NCBI GenBank assembly: GCA_029964075.1 | Contig: CM057136.1 | Span: 12,214,001 to 12,278,000 of the forward strand | DNA from: Patiria pectinifera | Taxonomy: Eukaryota; Echinodermata; Asteroidea; Valvatida; Asterinidae | Direction of reading: 5' to 3' | Length of the DNA: 64,000 nt | Part shown: piece by piece, positions 21,201 to 27,585 of the stretch | Position numbering within the stretch: the stretch's first letter is position 1 | Layout of the letters: every line of letters starts with the position of its first letter | The notes under the pieces: generated by a model | Database searches by the model: none | What the model saw: only the letters and a program-made list of their open reading frames with translations | Told to the model about the DNA's origin: nothing | Made by a program: the position numbers and the translations under genes

Positions 21201-22441
21201 TGTATATTAGAATAGAAAGAACAATCAAAGGAGGTTTTTCATGATATTTGATTAAGATAACTATAAACTGGATTAAAGTATAGATTATTGGAGACAACAT
21301 GGCACCTATGGTGACCCAATAGCAAGATTATGACATCTGCAAAGAAATCCTCCTAGAAGTAATATTTCATCTGAATGCTTGTGTACACTTTGAAACAAGA
21401 ATTTAAGAGTTAAGGGTTTAAGCTTAGCATCTATCTATTTTCAAGACTATTGTGATCGTCACCTTGAACTGGACAATAAAATTAAGTTAACGGATGTGCT
21501 GGTAGACATGCTGTGTGTGCAGGATAGGTCTGAAATCCAGACTCCTACCAACCTTTTCCACAGCGGCATCGGATGGATTCATGTGGCCAGTCAAGACCTC
21601 TGGGGACAGGAAGTTCCTGATATCGGGAAGGGTCGGGTCAATCGTCTCGGCAAACGTAACGCGTCCGCTGGGCGTGAAGTGAAGCGTGTAGGGGCAGAGA
21701 ACAAAGCGTGGTGTGCCCTGGACAACTGCCTCGCCTGTTATGAAGAAAAAAAAACGGAGAAAGAAATTTCAAAACAAGGAAGAATTGGAAAGATTTTGAA
21801 ATTCACTGTGTTCAACTATTTTCTATAAATGGAGAAATTGTAAAAACACACAAGCCCATAATTAGCCCCTATCGACTGCACAGTGCCCGAAAAGTGCATG
21901 AGTAATTTCAATTTTGCATGCCCCCATGCATACAAGCACTGTTAGATCGATATTCCCTGCCGAACATTTCGAGCAGTGTAACACTGTCACGCAGCAATTT
22001 CCACTCACATACTCTTTAAATTTGCAACTTCTAACTGCATCATTTTTCATAAACCGTAAATCTTGGACGATTTACAGTCTTTGGTAGCAAATGGGTTCTC
22101 AAAATGTAGCTAATAACAGTCCCCAAAGGTCTATATAAATGACATTATCATAAGACGATCAGATTAAAAATTACGACACCTCCAATGAGTGTGGACTTTC
22201 TTTTTTTGCAGTGTTTACATCCCTGTACAGCCCCATCAACTGTCCATACACAGAGTCTAATAGTGTCCAGTGTCTTGTTAGTTTCTCACTCACCTTGCAG
22301 GAAGACATCCTGCAGGGCCTTGGCACTCTGGCACAGCACGCTCCAGAGTTCCTCCTCATTGAGCGGCCCGCTGCGTACCTCCAGCACATCGCTGACAGAG
22401 ACCTTGACTGTACCCTGAGACACGAGGCTCGAGACCGGCAT
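67..22441 (-). CDS. PTPN13: PTPN13 orthologue (KIND-FERM-5xPDZ tyrosine phosphatase), N-terminal ~2761 residues, 3' end beyond window
   Basis: Large submembranous scaffold with a C-terminal tyrosine phosphatase domain. Thirty exons join in phase from ATG at 22441 to 67: 22294-22441, 21553-21734, 20838-20996, 20342-20437, 20081-20210, 19224-19349, 17930-18643, 17265-17542, 16895-16969, 16506-16680, 15868-16030, 14951-15242, 14297-14482, 13762-13835, 13173-13264, 11862-12704, 11025-11192, 10270-10506, 9029-9798, 8057-8150, 7365-7625, 6790-7217, 5406-6264, 4557-4768, 3820-3912, 2700-3032, 2392-2547, 1420-1934, 447-684, 67-252. Domains by residue: KIND about 10-195, FERM about 610-965, PDZ1 about 1287-1375, PDZ2 about 1620-1710, PDZ3 about 2184-2280, PDZ4 about 2397-2480, PDZ5 about 2530-2620. 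Domain order and motifs match vertebrate PTPN13. FRMPD2 shares KIND-FERM-PDZ but has fewer PDZs and no phosphatase. The total is 8283 nt, divisible by three. Human PTPN13 is about 2485 residues including the phosphatase, so this protein is longer, mostly in its linkers. The phosphatase domain is not in the window. Confidence 0.93.
447..684 (-). CDS. PTPN13: PTPN13 exon 29 (PDZ5-phosphatase linker)
   Basis: Encodes NGQPVHPRRRLPTPRSP, then an acidic Glu/Asp-rich stretch ending METDWE-like residues. The split Arg codon joins exactly to exon 28. The donor GTAGGG is weak. Confidence 0.85.
1120..1330. repeat. hairpin cluster and SINE-like end (PTPN13 intron)
   Basis: Two perfect hairpins (AAGTAAGCTTTTCCC/GGGAAAAGCTTACT at 1125-1159, GAGGGATTCC/GGAATCCCTC at 1171-1198). 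A GTTCGAAACGTTGAGTCC segment follows, then TTTATTCACATGGTGCTACC, a tail shared with 51583-51722. Confidence 0.5.
1420..1934 (-). CDS. PTPN13: PTPN13 exon 28 (end of PDZ4, PDZ5)
   Basis: Begins VNDHDMLAMSHFDAVSFLR, completing PDZ4. After a Pro-rich stretch it encodes PDZ5: IIRVQRNSAGQLGLSLTLDL, IVVSDVIPGLPAASEGSIQI and LAGMSLMAARRLLE. Like human PDZ5, it has Leu rather than His at the start of the aB helix. Donor GTCAGT. Confidence 0.94.
2392..2547 (-). CDS. PTPN13: PTPN13 exon 27 (PDZ4 start)
   Basis: Encodes EYVEVTLIKPAKGGLGFTVA, YIKDVIQDPAKSDGRLKKGD and KLIK. It matches human PDZ4 (LITLIKSEKASLGFTV, HDVIQDPAKSDGRLKPGD). Donor GTCTGT. Confidence 0.96.
2700..3032 (-). CDS. PTPN13: PTPN13 exon 26 (PDZ3-PDZ4 linker)
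   Basis: A 111-residue linker rich in Ser and Pro, including SPPESPSSPPESPS. No domain. Acceptor TTCAG, donor GTAGGT, phase 0-0. Confidence 0.9.
3820..3912 (-). CDS. PTPN13: PTPN13 exon 25 (end of PDZ3)
   Basis: Thirty-one codons, ETVAVLRGAPQDVRLLLCRP onward, completing PDZ3 (human VISALRGTAPEVFLLLCRP). Acceptor CATAG, donor GTAAGA, phase 0-0. Confidence 0.94.
4056..4497. mobile_element. MITE with long terminal inverted repeats (PTPN13 intron)
   Basis: Left end TATGTGACCTGTTCTGTCA and right end TGACAGAACAGGTCACATA are reverse complements. They enclose about 400 bp of AT-rich non-coding sequence. The terminal TA suggests a TA target site. Confidence 0.7.
4557..4768 (-). CDS. PTPN13: PTPN13 exon 24 (PDZ3)
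   Basis: Encodes NSFEVQLTKGTQGLGFSIQG, IKKVFAGQKAAASGLVEEGD and IILTVNEQPVYDMTHN. It closely matches human PDZ3 (NTFEVKLFKNSSGLGFSF, KKLFAGQPAAESGKID). Confidence 0.96.
5036..5215. mobile_element. pogo/Tigger-like MITE remnant (PTPN13 intron)
   Basis: Starts CAGTGAAATCTCGGTAAGTC and carries repeated taactcaaa segments; ends near GGTTTGACTTATGAATG. It resembles pogo-type ends (compare 25852-26034), but the right end is degenerate. Confidence 0.4.
5406..6264 (-). CDS. PTPN13: PTPN13 exon 23 (PDZ2-PDZ3 linker)
   Basis: A 286-residue Ser/Pro/Asp-rich linker, for example SDDADEEIMPSPIMHDHQAA, without a recognised domain. It is open throughout. Donor GTTTGC; ends in phase 1 and joins exactly to the PDZ3 exon. 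Confidence 0.9.
6790..7217 (-). CDS. PTPN13: PTPN13 exon 22 (PDZ2-PDZ3 linker with repeat)
   Basis: A 142-residue disordered linker. At about 6955-7060 it contains a heptad-to-octad repeat PLMSQAP(P/Q)P in about four units, encoded by a 24-bp repeat of gggggagcctgtgacatca type. Acceptor AAACAG, donor GTAAGG. Confidence 0.9.
7365..7625 (-). CDS. PTPN13: PTPN13 exon 21 (end of PDZ2)
   Basis: Encodes DRVLQVNSDSLEGVTHRQAV and ETLRRAPESSSLVIERG, completing PDZ2 with the class I His. It then enters a Pro-rich linker. Donor GTACGT, phase 1. Confidence 0.95.
8057..8150 (-). CDS. PTPN13: PTPN13 exon 20 (PDZ2 core)
   Basis: A 94-nt exon with no long open frame of its own. It encodes GGVNTSVKHGGIYIKSMV and GGAADTDGRIQVG, almost identical to human PDZ2 (GGVNTSVRHGGIYVKAVIP). 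Confidence 0.96.
8519..8814. mobile_element. piggyBac-like MITE with TTAA flanks (PTPN13 intron)
   Basis: A 296-bp unit bounded by TTAA at 8519-8522 and 8811-8814. The terminal inverted repeats are CCCTAACCC and GGGTTAGGG. TTAA duplication plus C-rich ends is the piggyBac signature. No transposase is present. The ends also look like telomere repeat units, but face each other. Confidence 0.65.
9029..9798 (-). CDS. PTPN13: PTPN13 exon 19 (linker and PDZ2 start)
   Basis: A disordered Ser/Asp/Pro linker of about 230 residues ends in LKLGDVYRVQLKKSNNSLGI, the start of PDZ2 (human GDIFEVELAKNDNSLGISVT). Donor GTAAGT right after the ISVT motif. The GLGF equivalent is SLGI, as in vertebrates. Confidence 0.94.
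10270..10506 (-). CDS. PTPN13: PTPN13 exon 18 (PDZ1)
   Basis: Encodes VTIVGGENSRSLDLGIFVQS, PGGPADRDGRLRPGDRIIS and LEGISHRVAVDIL, the body of PDZ1. Human PTPN13 PDZ1 has LDLGIFISSVAPGGPADLDG. His at the start of the aB helix suggests class I ligands. Confidence 0.96.
11025..11192 (-). CDS. PTPN13: PTPN13 exon 17 (PDZ1 start)
   Basis: Ends in the first strand and carboxylate loop of PDZ1: IAIITLKKDSKHGLG, like human LVNLKKDAKYGLG. The intron falls inside the GLGF loop. Confidence 0.95.
11253..11330 (-). repeat. tRNA-derived SINE fragment (PTPN13 intron)
   Basis: On the minus strand the segment reads GGTCGCAAGTTCAAACCCCG, a polymerase III B-box-like sequence of the kind found in tRNA-derived SINEs. 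No intact tRNA fold is visible. Confidence 0.4.
11862..12704 (-). CDS. PTPN13: PTPN13 exon 16 (FERM-PDZ1 linker, His-rich)
   Basis: A 281-residue low-complexity linker rich in Asp, Arg, Ser and Pro. It has an Asp run near its start and a His-Asn-Gly block (GHNHGHNHGRNH) at about 12106-12143. No domain is seen. Acceptor CTGAAG with a long pyrimidine tract; donor GTAAGT. Confidence 0.88.
13173..13264 (-). CDS. PTPN13: PTPN13 exon 15 (end of FERM)
   Basis: Encodes GRYMLQLCQSQHKFQMAMRL, the C-terminal FERM helix (human YLLHLCSYQHKFQLQMRAR). Acceptor CCAACAG, donor GTAAAC. The phase fits both neighbours. Confidence 0.93.
13762..13835 (-). CDS. PTPN13: PTPN13 exon 14 (FERM F3 lobe, short exon)
   Basis: A 74-nt exon encoding RKKFSVEANDG then SKYIHYTENYKK. 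The position matches the human KKKITLQ segment of F3. Acceptor AATAG, donor GTAAGT. Its split final Lys codon joins the next exon correctly. Confidence 0.88.
13972..14196. mobile_element. inverted-repeat MITE (PTPN13 intron)
   Basis: Ends AATTCCAGTGCTAT and ATAACGCTGGAATT are inverted. The inner segments TAATGTCCGTGACAGAGC and GCTCTGTCACGGACATTA are perfect inverted complements. The unit is 225 bp and non-coding. Confidence 0.65.
14297..14482 (-). CDS. PTPN13: PTPN13 exon 13 (FERM F3 lobe)
   Basis: Encodes EARKLQEYGIHFHRASRSKK, IWLGICTRGIIVYE and PWHLTRKIAFN, the first half of the F3 lobe. It aligns with human LTEYGVHFHRVHPEKK and ILLGVCSKGVLVFE. Sixty-two codons, phase 0-0. Confidence 0.95.
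14951..15242 (-). CDS. PTPN13: PTPN13 exon 12 (FERM F2 lobe)
   Basis: Encodes the helical F2 lobe: HQYYLQLRRDILEERTRCDE, LASLALQAEMGDY and NYFLPEHYVP. These closely match human HQYYLQLRKDILEERMHCDD and LASLALQAEYGDY. Donor GTATGT. Confidence 0.96.
15310..15545. mobile_element. inverted-repeat element (PTPN13 intron)
   Basis: Inverted pairs GTCCCTGTTAC/GTAACAGGGAC and TAAATTTGGGGTCC/GGACCCTAAATTTA frame about 235 bp of non-coding sequence. Confidence 0.5.
15868..16030 (-). CDS. PTPN13: PTPN13 exon 11 (FERM F1/F2)
   Basis: Encodes DGEYFFLESDVKLFKV and FTLFFRIKFYLENTAMLK, matching human DNEYFFVD and FTLFFRIKFFMDD. This exon has no long open frame of its own and was recovered through its splice sites. 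Confidence 0.95.
16235..16368. mobile_element. small palindromic element (PTPN13 intron)
   Basis: The arms CCAGTCTTGAGAACTTTGGC and GCCAAAGTTCCCAAGACTGG are nearly perfect reverse complements. They enclose a short loop; total 134 bp. Confidence 0.6.
16506..16680 (-). CDS. PTPN13: PTPN13 exon 10 (FERM F1 lobe)
   Basis: Encodes VTVVLLNGRRLDLMCDLGTK and MFDIVTSHIGLSEKVYFGLA, the ubiquitin-like F1 lobe of FERM. It aligns with human LLNGQRLELTCDTKT and FDMVVAHIGL. Donor GTACGT. Confidence 0.95.
16895..16969 (-). CDS. PTPN13: PTPN13 exon 9 (FERM start)
   Basis: Only 25 codons, starting KFFGPEFVVMSSTANESLDM. The KFFGPEF motif is diagnostic for the PTPN13 FERM entry. Acceptor TTTACAG, donor GTAAGT. 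Confidence 0.92.
17265..17542 (-). CDS. PTPN13: PTPN13 exon 8 (linker into FERM)
   Basis: Ser/Arg/Pro-rich linker (SFYPDQHQYASSDSLSTDRG) ending GKRKLK, which joins in phase 0 to KFFGPEF of the FERM start. The junction resembles human RKLRNFFGPEFV. Confidence 0.88.
17660..17870. repeat. tRNA-related dispersed repeat (PTPN13 intron)
   Basis: Contains AGTGTCTTGCCCAAGAACAC and GGGCTTGAACCCACATACC, segments typical of a tRNA-related interspersed repeat. No complete tRNA structure is seen. Confidence 0.4.
17930..18643 (-). CDS. PTPN13: PTPN13 exon 7 (RS-rich linker)
   Basis: A 238-residue linker between KIND and FERM. It has an Arg-Ser dipeptide block at about 18200-18309 (RDRSRSRDRSRERSRGRSRS). 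It then runs into YDRLYERRERLRLLREQLG, which aligns with human LDRIRERQKKLQVLREAM upstream of the FERM domain. The exon is GC-richer than its introns. Confidence 0.9.
19224..19349 (-). CDS. PTPN13: PTPN13 exon 6, 126-nt symmetric (possible cassette) exon
   Basis: Bounded by acceptor CTCAAG and a perfect GTAAGT donor. The 126 nt keep the frame whether included or skipped (phase 1-1). The peptide is open and rich in Tyr, Phe and Pro (for example YQDVQPFYQNFPPPYRFRDF), followed by a short Cys/Ser stretch. No domain is recognised. It could be constitutive or alternatively spliced; RNA data would decide. Confidence 0.6.
19691..19895. mobile_element. hAT-like MITE with 8-bp target duplication (PTPN13 intron)
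   Basis: A 205-bp unit with ends GGAAAGAATGTTGCAACCTG and CAGGTTGCAACATTCTTTCC. It is flanked by perfect ATTTTCCA at 19683-19690 and 19896-19903. An 8-bp duplication fits hAT or P-type transposition. No coding capacity. Confidence 0.75.
20081..20210 (-). CDS. PTPN13: PTPN13 exon 5 (linker after KIND)
   Basis: Encodes LDKLVHPYSPGDEVDADLNS and then a Gly/Asn-rich linker. The acceptor is TTGTAG and the donor GTAAGC. Ends in phase 1, compatible with either the next small exon or direct joining to 18643. Confidence 0.82.
20342..20437 (-). CDS. PTPN13: PTPN13 exon 4 (end of KIND)
   Basis: Thirty-two codons (ACTLHARQ then HHVMKLSRIVMGSVYE) resembling the last helix of the KIND domain. Acceptor GCAG and donor GTATGT. 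Phase 0 on both sides. Confidence 0.88.
20838..20996 (-). CDS. PTPN13: PTPN13 exon 3 (KIND)
   Basis: Fifty-three codons beginning MLVYSLGMTLFWAAEY, very close to human IYSLGMTLYWGADY in the KIND domain. It then continues into an LQSILLAM helix. It begins and ends in phase 0; the donor is GTAAAT. Confidence 0.92.
21553..21734 (-). CDS. PTPN13: PTPN13 exon 2 (KIND)
   Basis: Encodes the KIND core with TPRFVLCPYTLHFTPSGRV and FLSPEVL, matching the vertebrate stretch that ends in PSGSVSF and APEVL. Acceptor AG is at 21736-21735. The donor is GTTGGT, weaker than consensus. The phase fits both neighbours. Confidence 0.88.
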
Positions 22442-22447
22442 GGCTGC
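22294..22447 (-). CDS. PTPN13: PTPN13 coding exon 1 (start codon, KIND start)
   Basis: The ATG lies at 22441-22439 in a GCAGCC-ATG context. Six bases upstream is a strong acceptor (pyrimidine tract then AG at 22449-22448), so a non-coding 5' exon probably lies further right. The peptide contains VSDVLEVRSGPLNEEELW, close to the start of the vertebrate PTPN13 KIND domain. Donor GTGAGT follows 22294; the exon ends in phase 1. Confidence 0.9.
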
Positions 22448-22679
22448 CTGGCGAAAACAAGAGAAACACCATCACAATCAGAGCTTTTTCAAATTTCCAA
22501 ACGACATACATGTACAGTACATGTACATTCCTACCTCCATGGTATAACCAATTTTGCAGTTGCTAAAAACTCTTCGGCTTAAATCTGCATCAAACTGTAA
22601 TGATTTTTTGTCTAAATACTGCACTTGCGATTCAATTCGAAACTAACTCTATCTGGACTGAAACAGGCCTTTGAGGGGA

Positions 22680-22805
22680 CTCTAATAAAAGTTGATAACG
22701 TTGATTCATTGTTCGAGTCCCACCCGAGTGATTTTTCCAACTTTCACTTGGGAGGTAACACACATACAGTGTTTACACGTCGGTGAAGGGCAAAACCTAA
22801 TGTTG
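22680..22805 (+). repeat. SINE-like fragment
   Basis: ATTGTTCGAGTCCCACCCGA resembles a B-box followed by a SINE body. It lies in the presumed first intron or 5' flank of PTPN13. Confidence 0.35.
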
Positions 22806-22829
22806 AATATTGATTCATGTTACAATTTT

Positions 22830-25800
22830 GTTTTTAAATTGAAAACCTGACCCAAGTCAATGTTCCACACTTGGCAACTGGTGAATAATTCCAACTCATT
22901 TCCATACCTGAAATCTGGCTTGAAATCAATGAGGTACAGGGCACATTAGCAATGCCCCAAATACCAGTGGCATCCCTGTATCTTTGGAAACCTCCCCCCC
23001 CCCTCTCTTTAGTGTTCCACACTAGCAAGAAAGAATATAACATCACCTTAAACTAAAACTTTACTCAATTTCACCACTTGGGACACAGTTTGCATAAAGC
23101 GCATTAATTTAAGCCACCCCTGCCTCCAGTACCAGTATGTACATGAAGAAGGCGGCACACTTTAATCTGTCTTTGGAGCGTTCAAAACTCCACAAATTTC
23201 AAAAGAAGAATCTGACGCAGGCTGAAGCATCTGTACTTAGCTGTGACACAATGGAAAGGAGCTGCTCAGTTTCTTATTGTCACCAGATTTTCTTCTTCTG
23301 TCACCACTGTTAAGCTCATTATCTGGATGACAGGCCACAGCTATTGAAATCTCTTCTCAACAGATTTTTTGAAAAGGAAAGCCATACATGTACATGTACA
23401 TTTACATGTAGAACAAATTCCATTCAAACTACAGTCGGTTAGTACAGTTTAAATGCTTCTTGTTCTTTCAACATATTTATGTTGCGTGTGTAATGTGACT
23501 ATACATGTACAGTACTTAAAATATACTGTAAATCGTTATCATTATAAAGAATTTGGTCAATTTGCACAAGGTACAATGTACAATGTACATGAACACGTAC
23601 ATGTATACATACATGAACGTGTTCTTCATAACCCCCAGACTGACACACAAAGGGAGAACAACAGATCCTTTCAGTCCTCGGGCGTTGGGTCTTTTGTTGG
23701 AAACGGTCCTCTGAAATAGGTTTGTGTGCTTAGTCTAAGGGAGAGTGTTATATTACAGGGGCAAAGGGAAACACAAAGCATTGTCCACGGGAGTATAGTA
23801 AAACAAGAGTGTGTGTAACGGTACAAGTTTGCACTAAGTGGTGTGGCTATACGTGTACATGTAACCAAACATTGCTTTCTTACCGGTATGTACCCATGTA
23901 CTGTATTTTACCAAAATCAAGTGTGACCCAAGCTCCCAAAACTAGCAAAGTCCAACGCCTTGCCAGAATTTTGTTTTCATAACCTTAACAATTTAAGCAA
24001 ATTTGTTTTTTTTATCCTTATTGATTAATTTTACATGCAGAACTAAAAAAGATCCTAGCAATTAAAAAAATCCCAGCAATTAAAAAGATCCTGGCAATTG
24101 AAAAAGATCACCGTTGATTCTGTGAAGTTCACAATTTCAAACCCTATTAACCTTGTCTTCACAGTGATAAATTCCTTCCCTTTCATTGTATCACACTGAT
24201 TGCAAGAATAGTCCCAACGCCTGTACAAGAGGCGATAAAGTCAAGTTGGTCTCTGATAGAATTTGTCATTGTCTGCCGATAAAAAGGAAATTCAGTATCT
24301 GAATCACCCCCTGACCTGCGATCACTCACCCTTGACATAACACAAACAGTGGTGGGCCCGTTACCATGGTACCCATGGTTGAGTTAAAAAGCTGAAATGC
24401 ACTACATGTATAATAAATTTGTCGTGTTTACGTTTTACGCTGAACTCACTATCATCAGGAATTTGACACACTAGAGCTGGAGCAACAACTACGTTATAAA
24501 AACTAGATCATAAGAATCCCGAACGACGCGACCGTATATCCCCAGTGAATTACAAAAATGGTCCCTTTTCCCTCTATTATCCCAACCCAAATTCCATAAT
24601 ACGTACCTCATGTACCGGTACATGTATGTAGCTCAATTGTACATTGTCAAACTTGTTTTCATGCAGACGTTTTTTTTGCCTGGGCTTTTGTACAAGCCTT
24701 TCTAAGCAAGTTTACATACATGTACATTGTGCCGCAGGTGGTTAAGGTGGCTTTAAATAGTCCAAACAACATCATTGGTATGTCAATATTCAAACTGAAA
24801 ATAGGCATCTTTTAATGAATTTTCCTTACAAAACAGTTGTTTTATTCTATGTTATGTATACATGTCTGTGTCACAATCGTGTTCAGGAAATTTTCAAATA
24901 TTCTTGATGATACATGTATATAATCTTGAACTGTTCTGCGGGTCCAAGACAGGACCCTTGCCTTGATATGTAATGATGCCGAGTGCCTTTTCAGTTTTCA
25001 ACACGCATGTTATCCATTAATAATTATGTAGTACTAATAAATGTAAATCTATAAACATGTGAGCTCTTAGAATAATTACAAGGAATTTAGGTACAGAATG
25101 TGCCTGACCAATTTTTTTTTTACAATTCACAGAAAAAATTCTGCCTTCTACCAACCATGACAAACCGAAACTGAATTTGTTTTTTCCTTCAAAAATCAAT
25201 ACGAAAAGAGAAAAAAAAACCCGGTATGCAATGGCTTTTTAAAAGTACACACGTACAAAATCAATAAATTTATCATCAGCTAGAGGCAGTGTGGGTGGTG
25301 TGTACATATAATTATGATGAATACAGAAAACACTCATCTTGGGTGTGTCTGTATGACACGTTTTTTATGAATAATTCCTGAAAGCAATGAATTGTTTGTA
25401 AATTCACTAAATGTAATGACGATTTACTCAACTAATATGAATGGTTGTGTTTATAAACACACAGCACCCAAGATCAAATTTGGTAGTAAACTCACATCAA
25501 AGGTTTCTGCAATCAATGATGACTGCTGTGGTTTGGTTGTGTGTGTGTATTTGAGCAGATGACCTACTGTGCATGAATGGCACACAAGGCCACTGTGTGC
25601 AGCAATAACAAGATTAGCATAACAAAAGCACTTCACACAACCAGCTTACTATGATTCAATACACAGTCATTCCTGCATTATTGGTACTTCAGAACACACT
25701 ACCGAGATACACATATAATAGCCAACGCTTACATGTATGATGTTTGATCTACATGTACATGTACATGTTCAGTAGCTGATGCACCTAAATGGCTGATGCA

Positions 25801-25850
25801 CCTAAATACAGAGTGCAGGCCTAACAGAGTGCCTGTACATCAGGCCCAAA
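22830..25850. other. non-coding stretch, PTPN13 5' flank or first intron
   Basis: No supported exon. The sequence holds runs of ACATGT/GTACAT (near 23390, 23500 and 23590) and short repeated AATTAAAAAGATCC-type units at about 24050-24110. A 5' non-coding exon of PTPN13 is expected somewhere to the right of 22447, but I could not place it. Confidence 0.5.
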
Positions 25851-25851
25851 A

Positions 25852-26034
25852 GAACGGTCGAGTCTCGTTATAACAAACTCGTTCAGACCTAGCCAAATTG
25901 TTTGTTATATCAGAATTTTGTATTAAGAGGAACATCAGTCCCATTCATTGTGCACATAAATGCACAGTCGGGACCAAGGCTTTATGTTTGTTATAACCAG
26001 AATCGGAGTTTGTACTAATGAGGGTCGACTGTAG
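25852..26034. mobile_element. pogo/Tigger-like MITE
   Basis: Left end GGTCGAGTCTCGTTATAACA and right end GAGTTTGTACTAATGAGGGT with CGACTG are inverted and similar to pogo-type termini. About 180 bp, non-coding. Confidence 0.6.
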
Positions 26035-26259
26035 TTCTGCTTCCGGTTTCCTTACCTACCCTATTCTGACAGCCCCTACCCTATTTTTTTTTATGGGAAA
26101 AATGAGAAAAAACACCCAAAACCATCAATTACTACCTTTTCCCCTTAACTACGGTACACGCAGATGCCTCCATACAATCTAGACAAAAATGTTGCCCCCC
26201 CCCCAAAAAAATTCCTTCCTACCCTATTTTCAAATGCCATGTAATCGGAAGCAGAACTA
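26033..26259. mobile_element. inverted-repeat MITE
   Basis: Ends TAGTTCTGCTTCCG and CGGAAGCAGAACTA are perfect reverse complements. Inside, CCTACCCTATT occurs repeatedly. It abuts the pogo-like element on its left. Confidence 0.6.
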
Positions 26260-27170
26260 TTTTTTGGGCCTAAGGGGTGTGTGCATGGGAACCGGGTACC
26301 CAAGTACCCGACCGCTCATAATTTATGTCAGGAACTGATTCCAGGTTTCTGTAACTAAATTTACAAATTATTTAGTAACTCCTCAGACAATGATAAAGAA
26401 AGAGTTTGATGACATTTTTGGGGGGACTTTTTCAAAATGAAAGTTTACAAGGCTTCATGGACAACCAACAAAAACACATTTCACGTTTAGATGCAATTTT
26501 AACACACAACATACAGGATACACTCGCAAAAAAAGTTGCAACTTACACCGTAAATCCTTCAGACAACTTCCATGATTAGAGTTTGGGATTGGGTTTCTTT
26601 TACAGGATCCCGGGCACCCGTGTTTTACTTCAATAGGGTATCCGGTTCCTGTACTAAAAATGCACACCAACAAATAGTGGAGATCAAAAGTAGGTAAAAA
26701 CCCAATATAGAAATTCATTTGGCAAACTTGCAAGGACAAATATAAATGAGCGTATTTGGGCTAGGGCTAGGGAGCTTAGAGAGAGAAGAGACCATCCATA
26801 ATTCTGTGTTTCTGTAATAAATTTTCATTGAAAGACCAACAAATTGAGAGCTTTTCAAGGTGGGACATGTATCACAAAAAAAAACCCAAAAAACCTGTCT
26901 TTTCGGGGAAAGACCGAAAATAACGAGAGTGCATTGAAAAAACTAAAACGGCACACCGTGTAAAGTTAATGGCGACCCCAATTGCTAATCAGTAGACTTG
27001 TCTCAGTGATTTTCGTTCTCCTTTCGGGGGAGGGGAGAGAAATCATCCTGCAGGCATATAATCTTTATCAACTTGAACGTTACATAGAAAATATCAGACT
27101 TCATTCAGGGTAGGCCCGTGAATATTTTTGTCTTTCCACTTTAATATCCAAATTGTATTATAATTAAATG
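26260..27170. other. intergenic, no gene seen
   Basis: AT-rich, with short A/C runs. I see no exon, RNA gene or structured repeat here. Confidence 0.5.
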
Positions 27171-27174
27171 TGAA

Positions 27175-27585
27175 AGCTTTAAAAAAAAAAAAAAAAAAGC
27201 TAAGTAAAATGCTTAAGTAGTCACTAAAATAAAGATGAAAAGATAAAATAGATCATCTTGAAATGTAAAGTAAAGGAACCAGTCTAGCTGGCCTGCACCT
27301 GCACCTTTCATGAACATTCCATAAGCAAAAAAAACCAAAAAAAAAAATTAAAAATTTGGAGCAGTAGTTGAAAGTTAGTTAAGTTTAGTTGTTTTGGTGG
27401 TGGTGGCACACCGACCACCGTATATAAAAATACCCATTTTCTTGAAAAAAACGACTTGACACCAGGTGCCATAATTTTACAGGATGCTTTAGACTGTCAT
27501 TTACCAACATCCTAGTAAGGTATTTCGTAAAAACTTGGTAGTTTTATTTTTCGATGTTTGCAAATGTTGTATATATTCCCTTTAA
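27175..27585 (-). mobile_element. TTAA MITE family 1, copy A (truncated)
   Basis: Shares TAGACTGTCATTTACCAACA, CCTAGTAAGGTATTTCGTAA and the end TTCCCTTTAA with the copies at 42.8, 43.7 and 50.6 kb. The left end is truncated or degenerate. Confidence 0.7.
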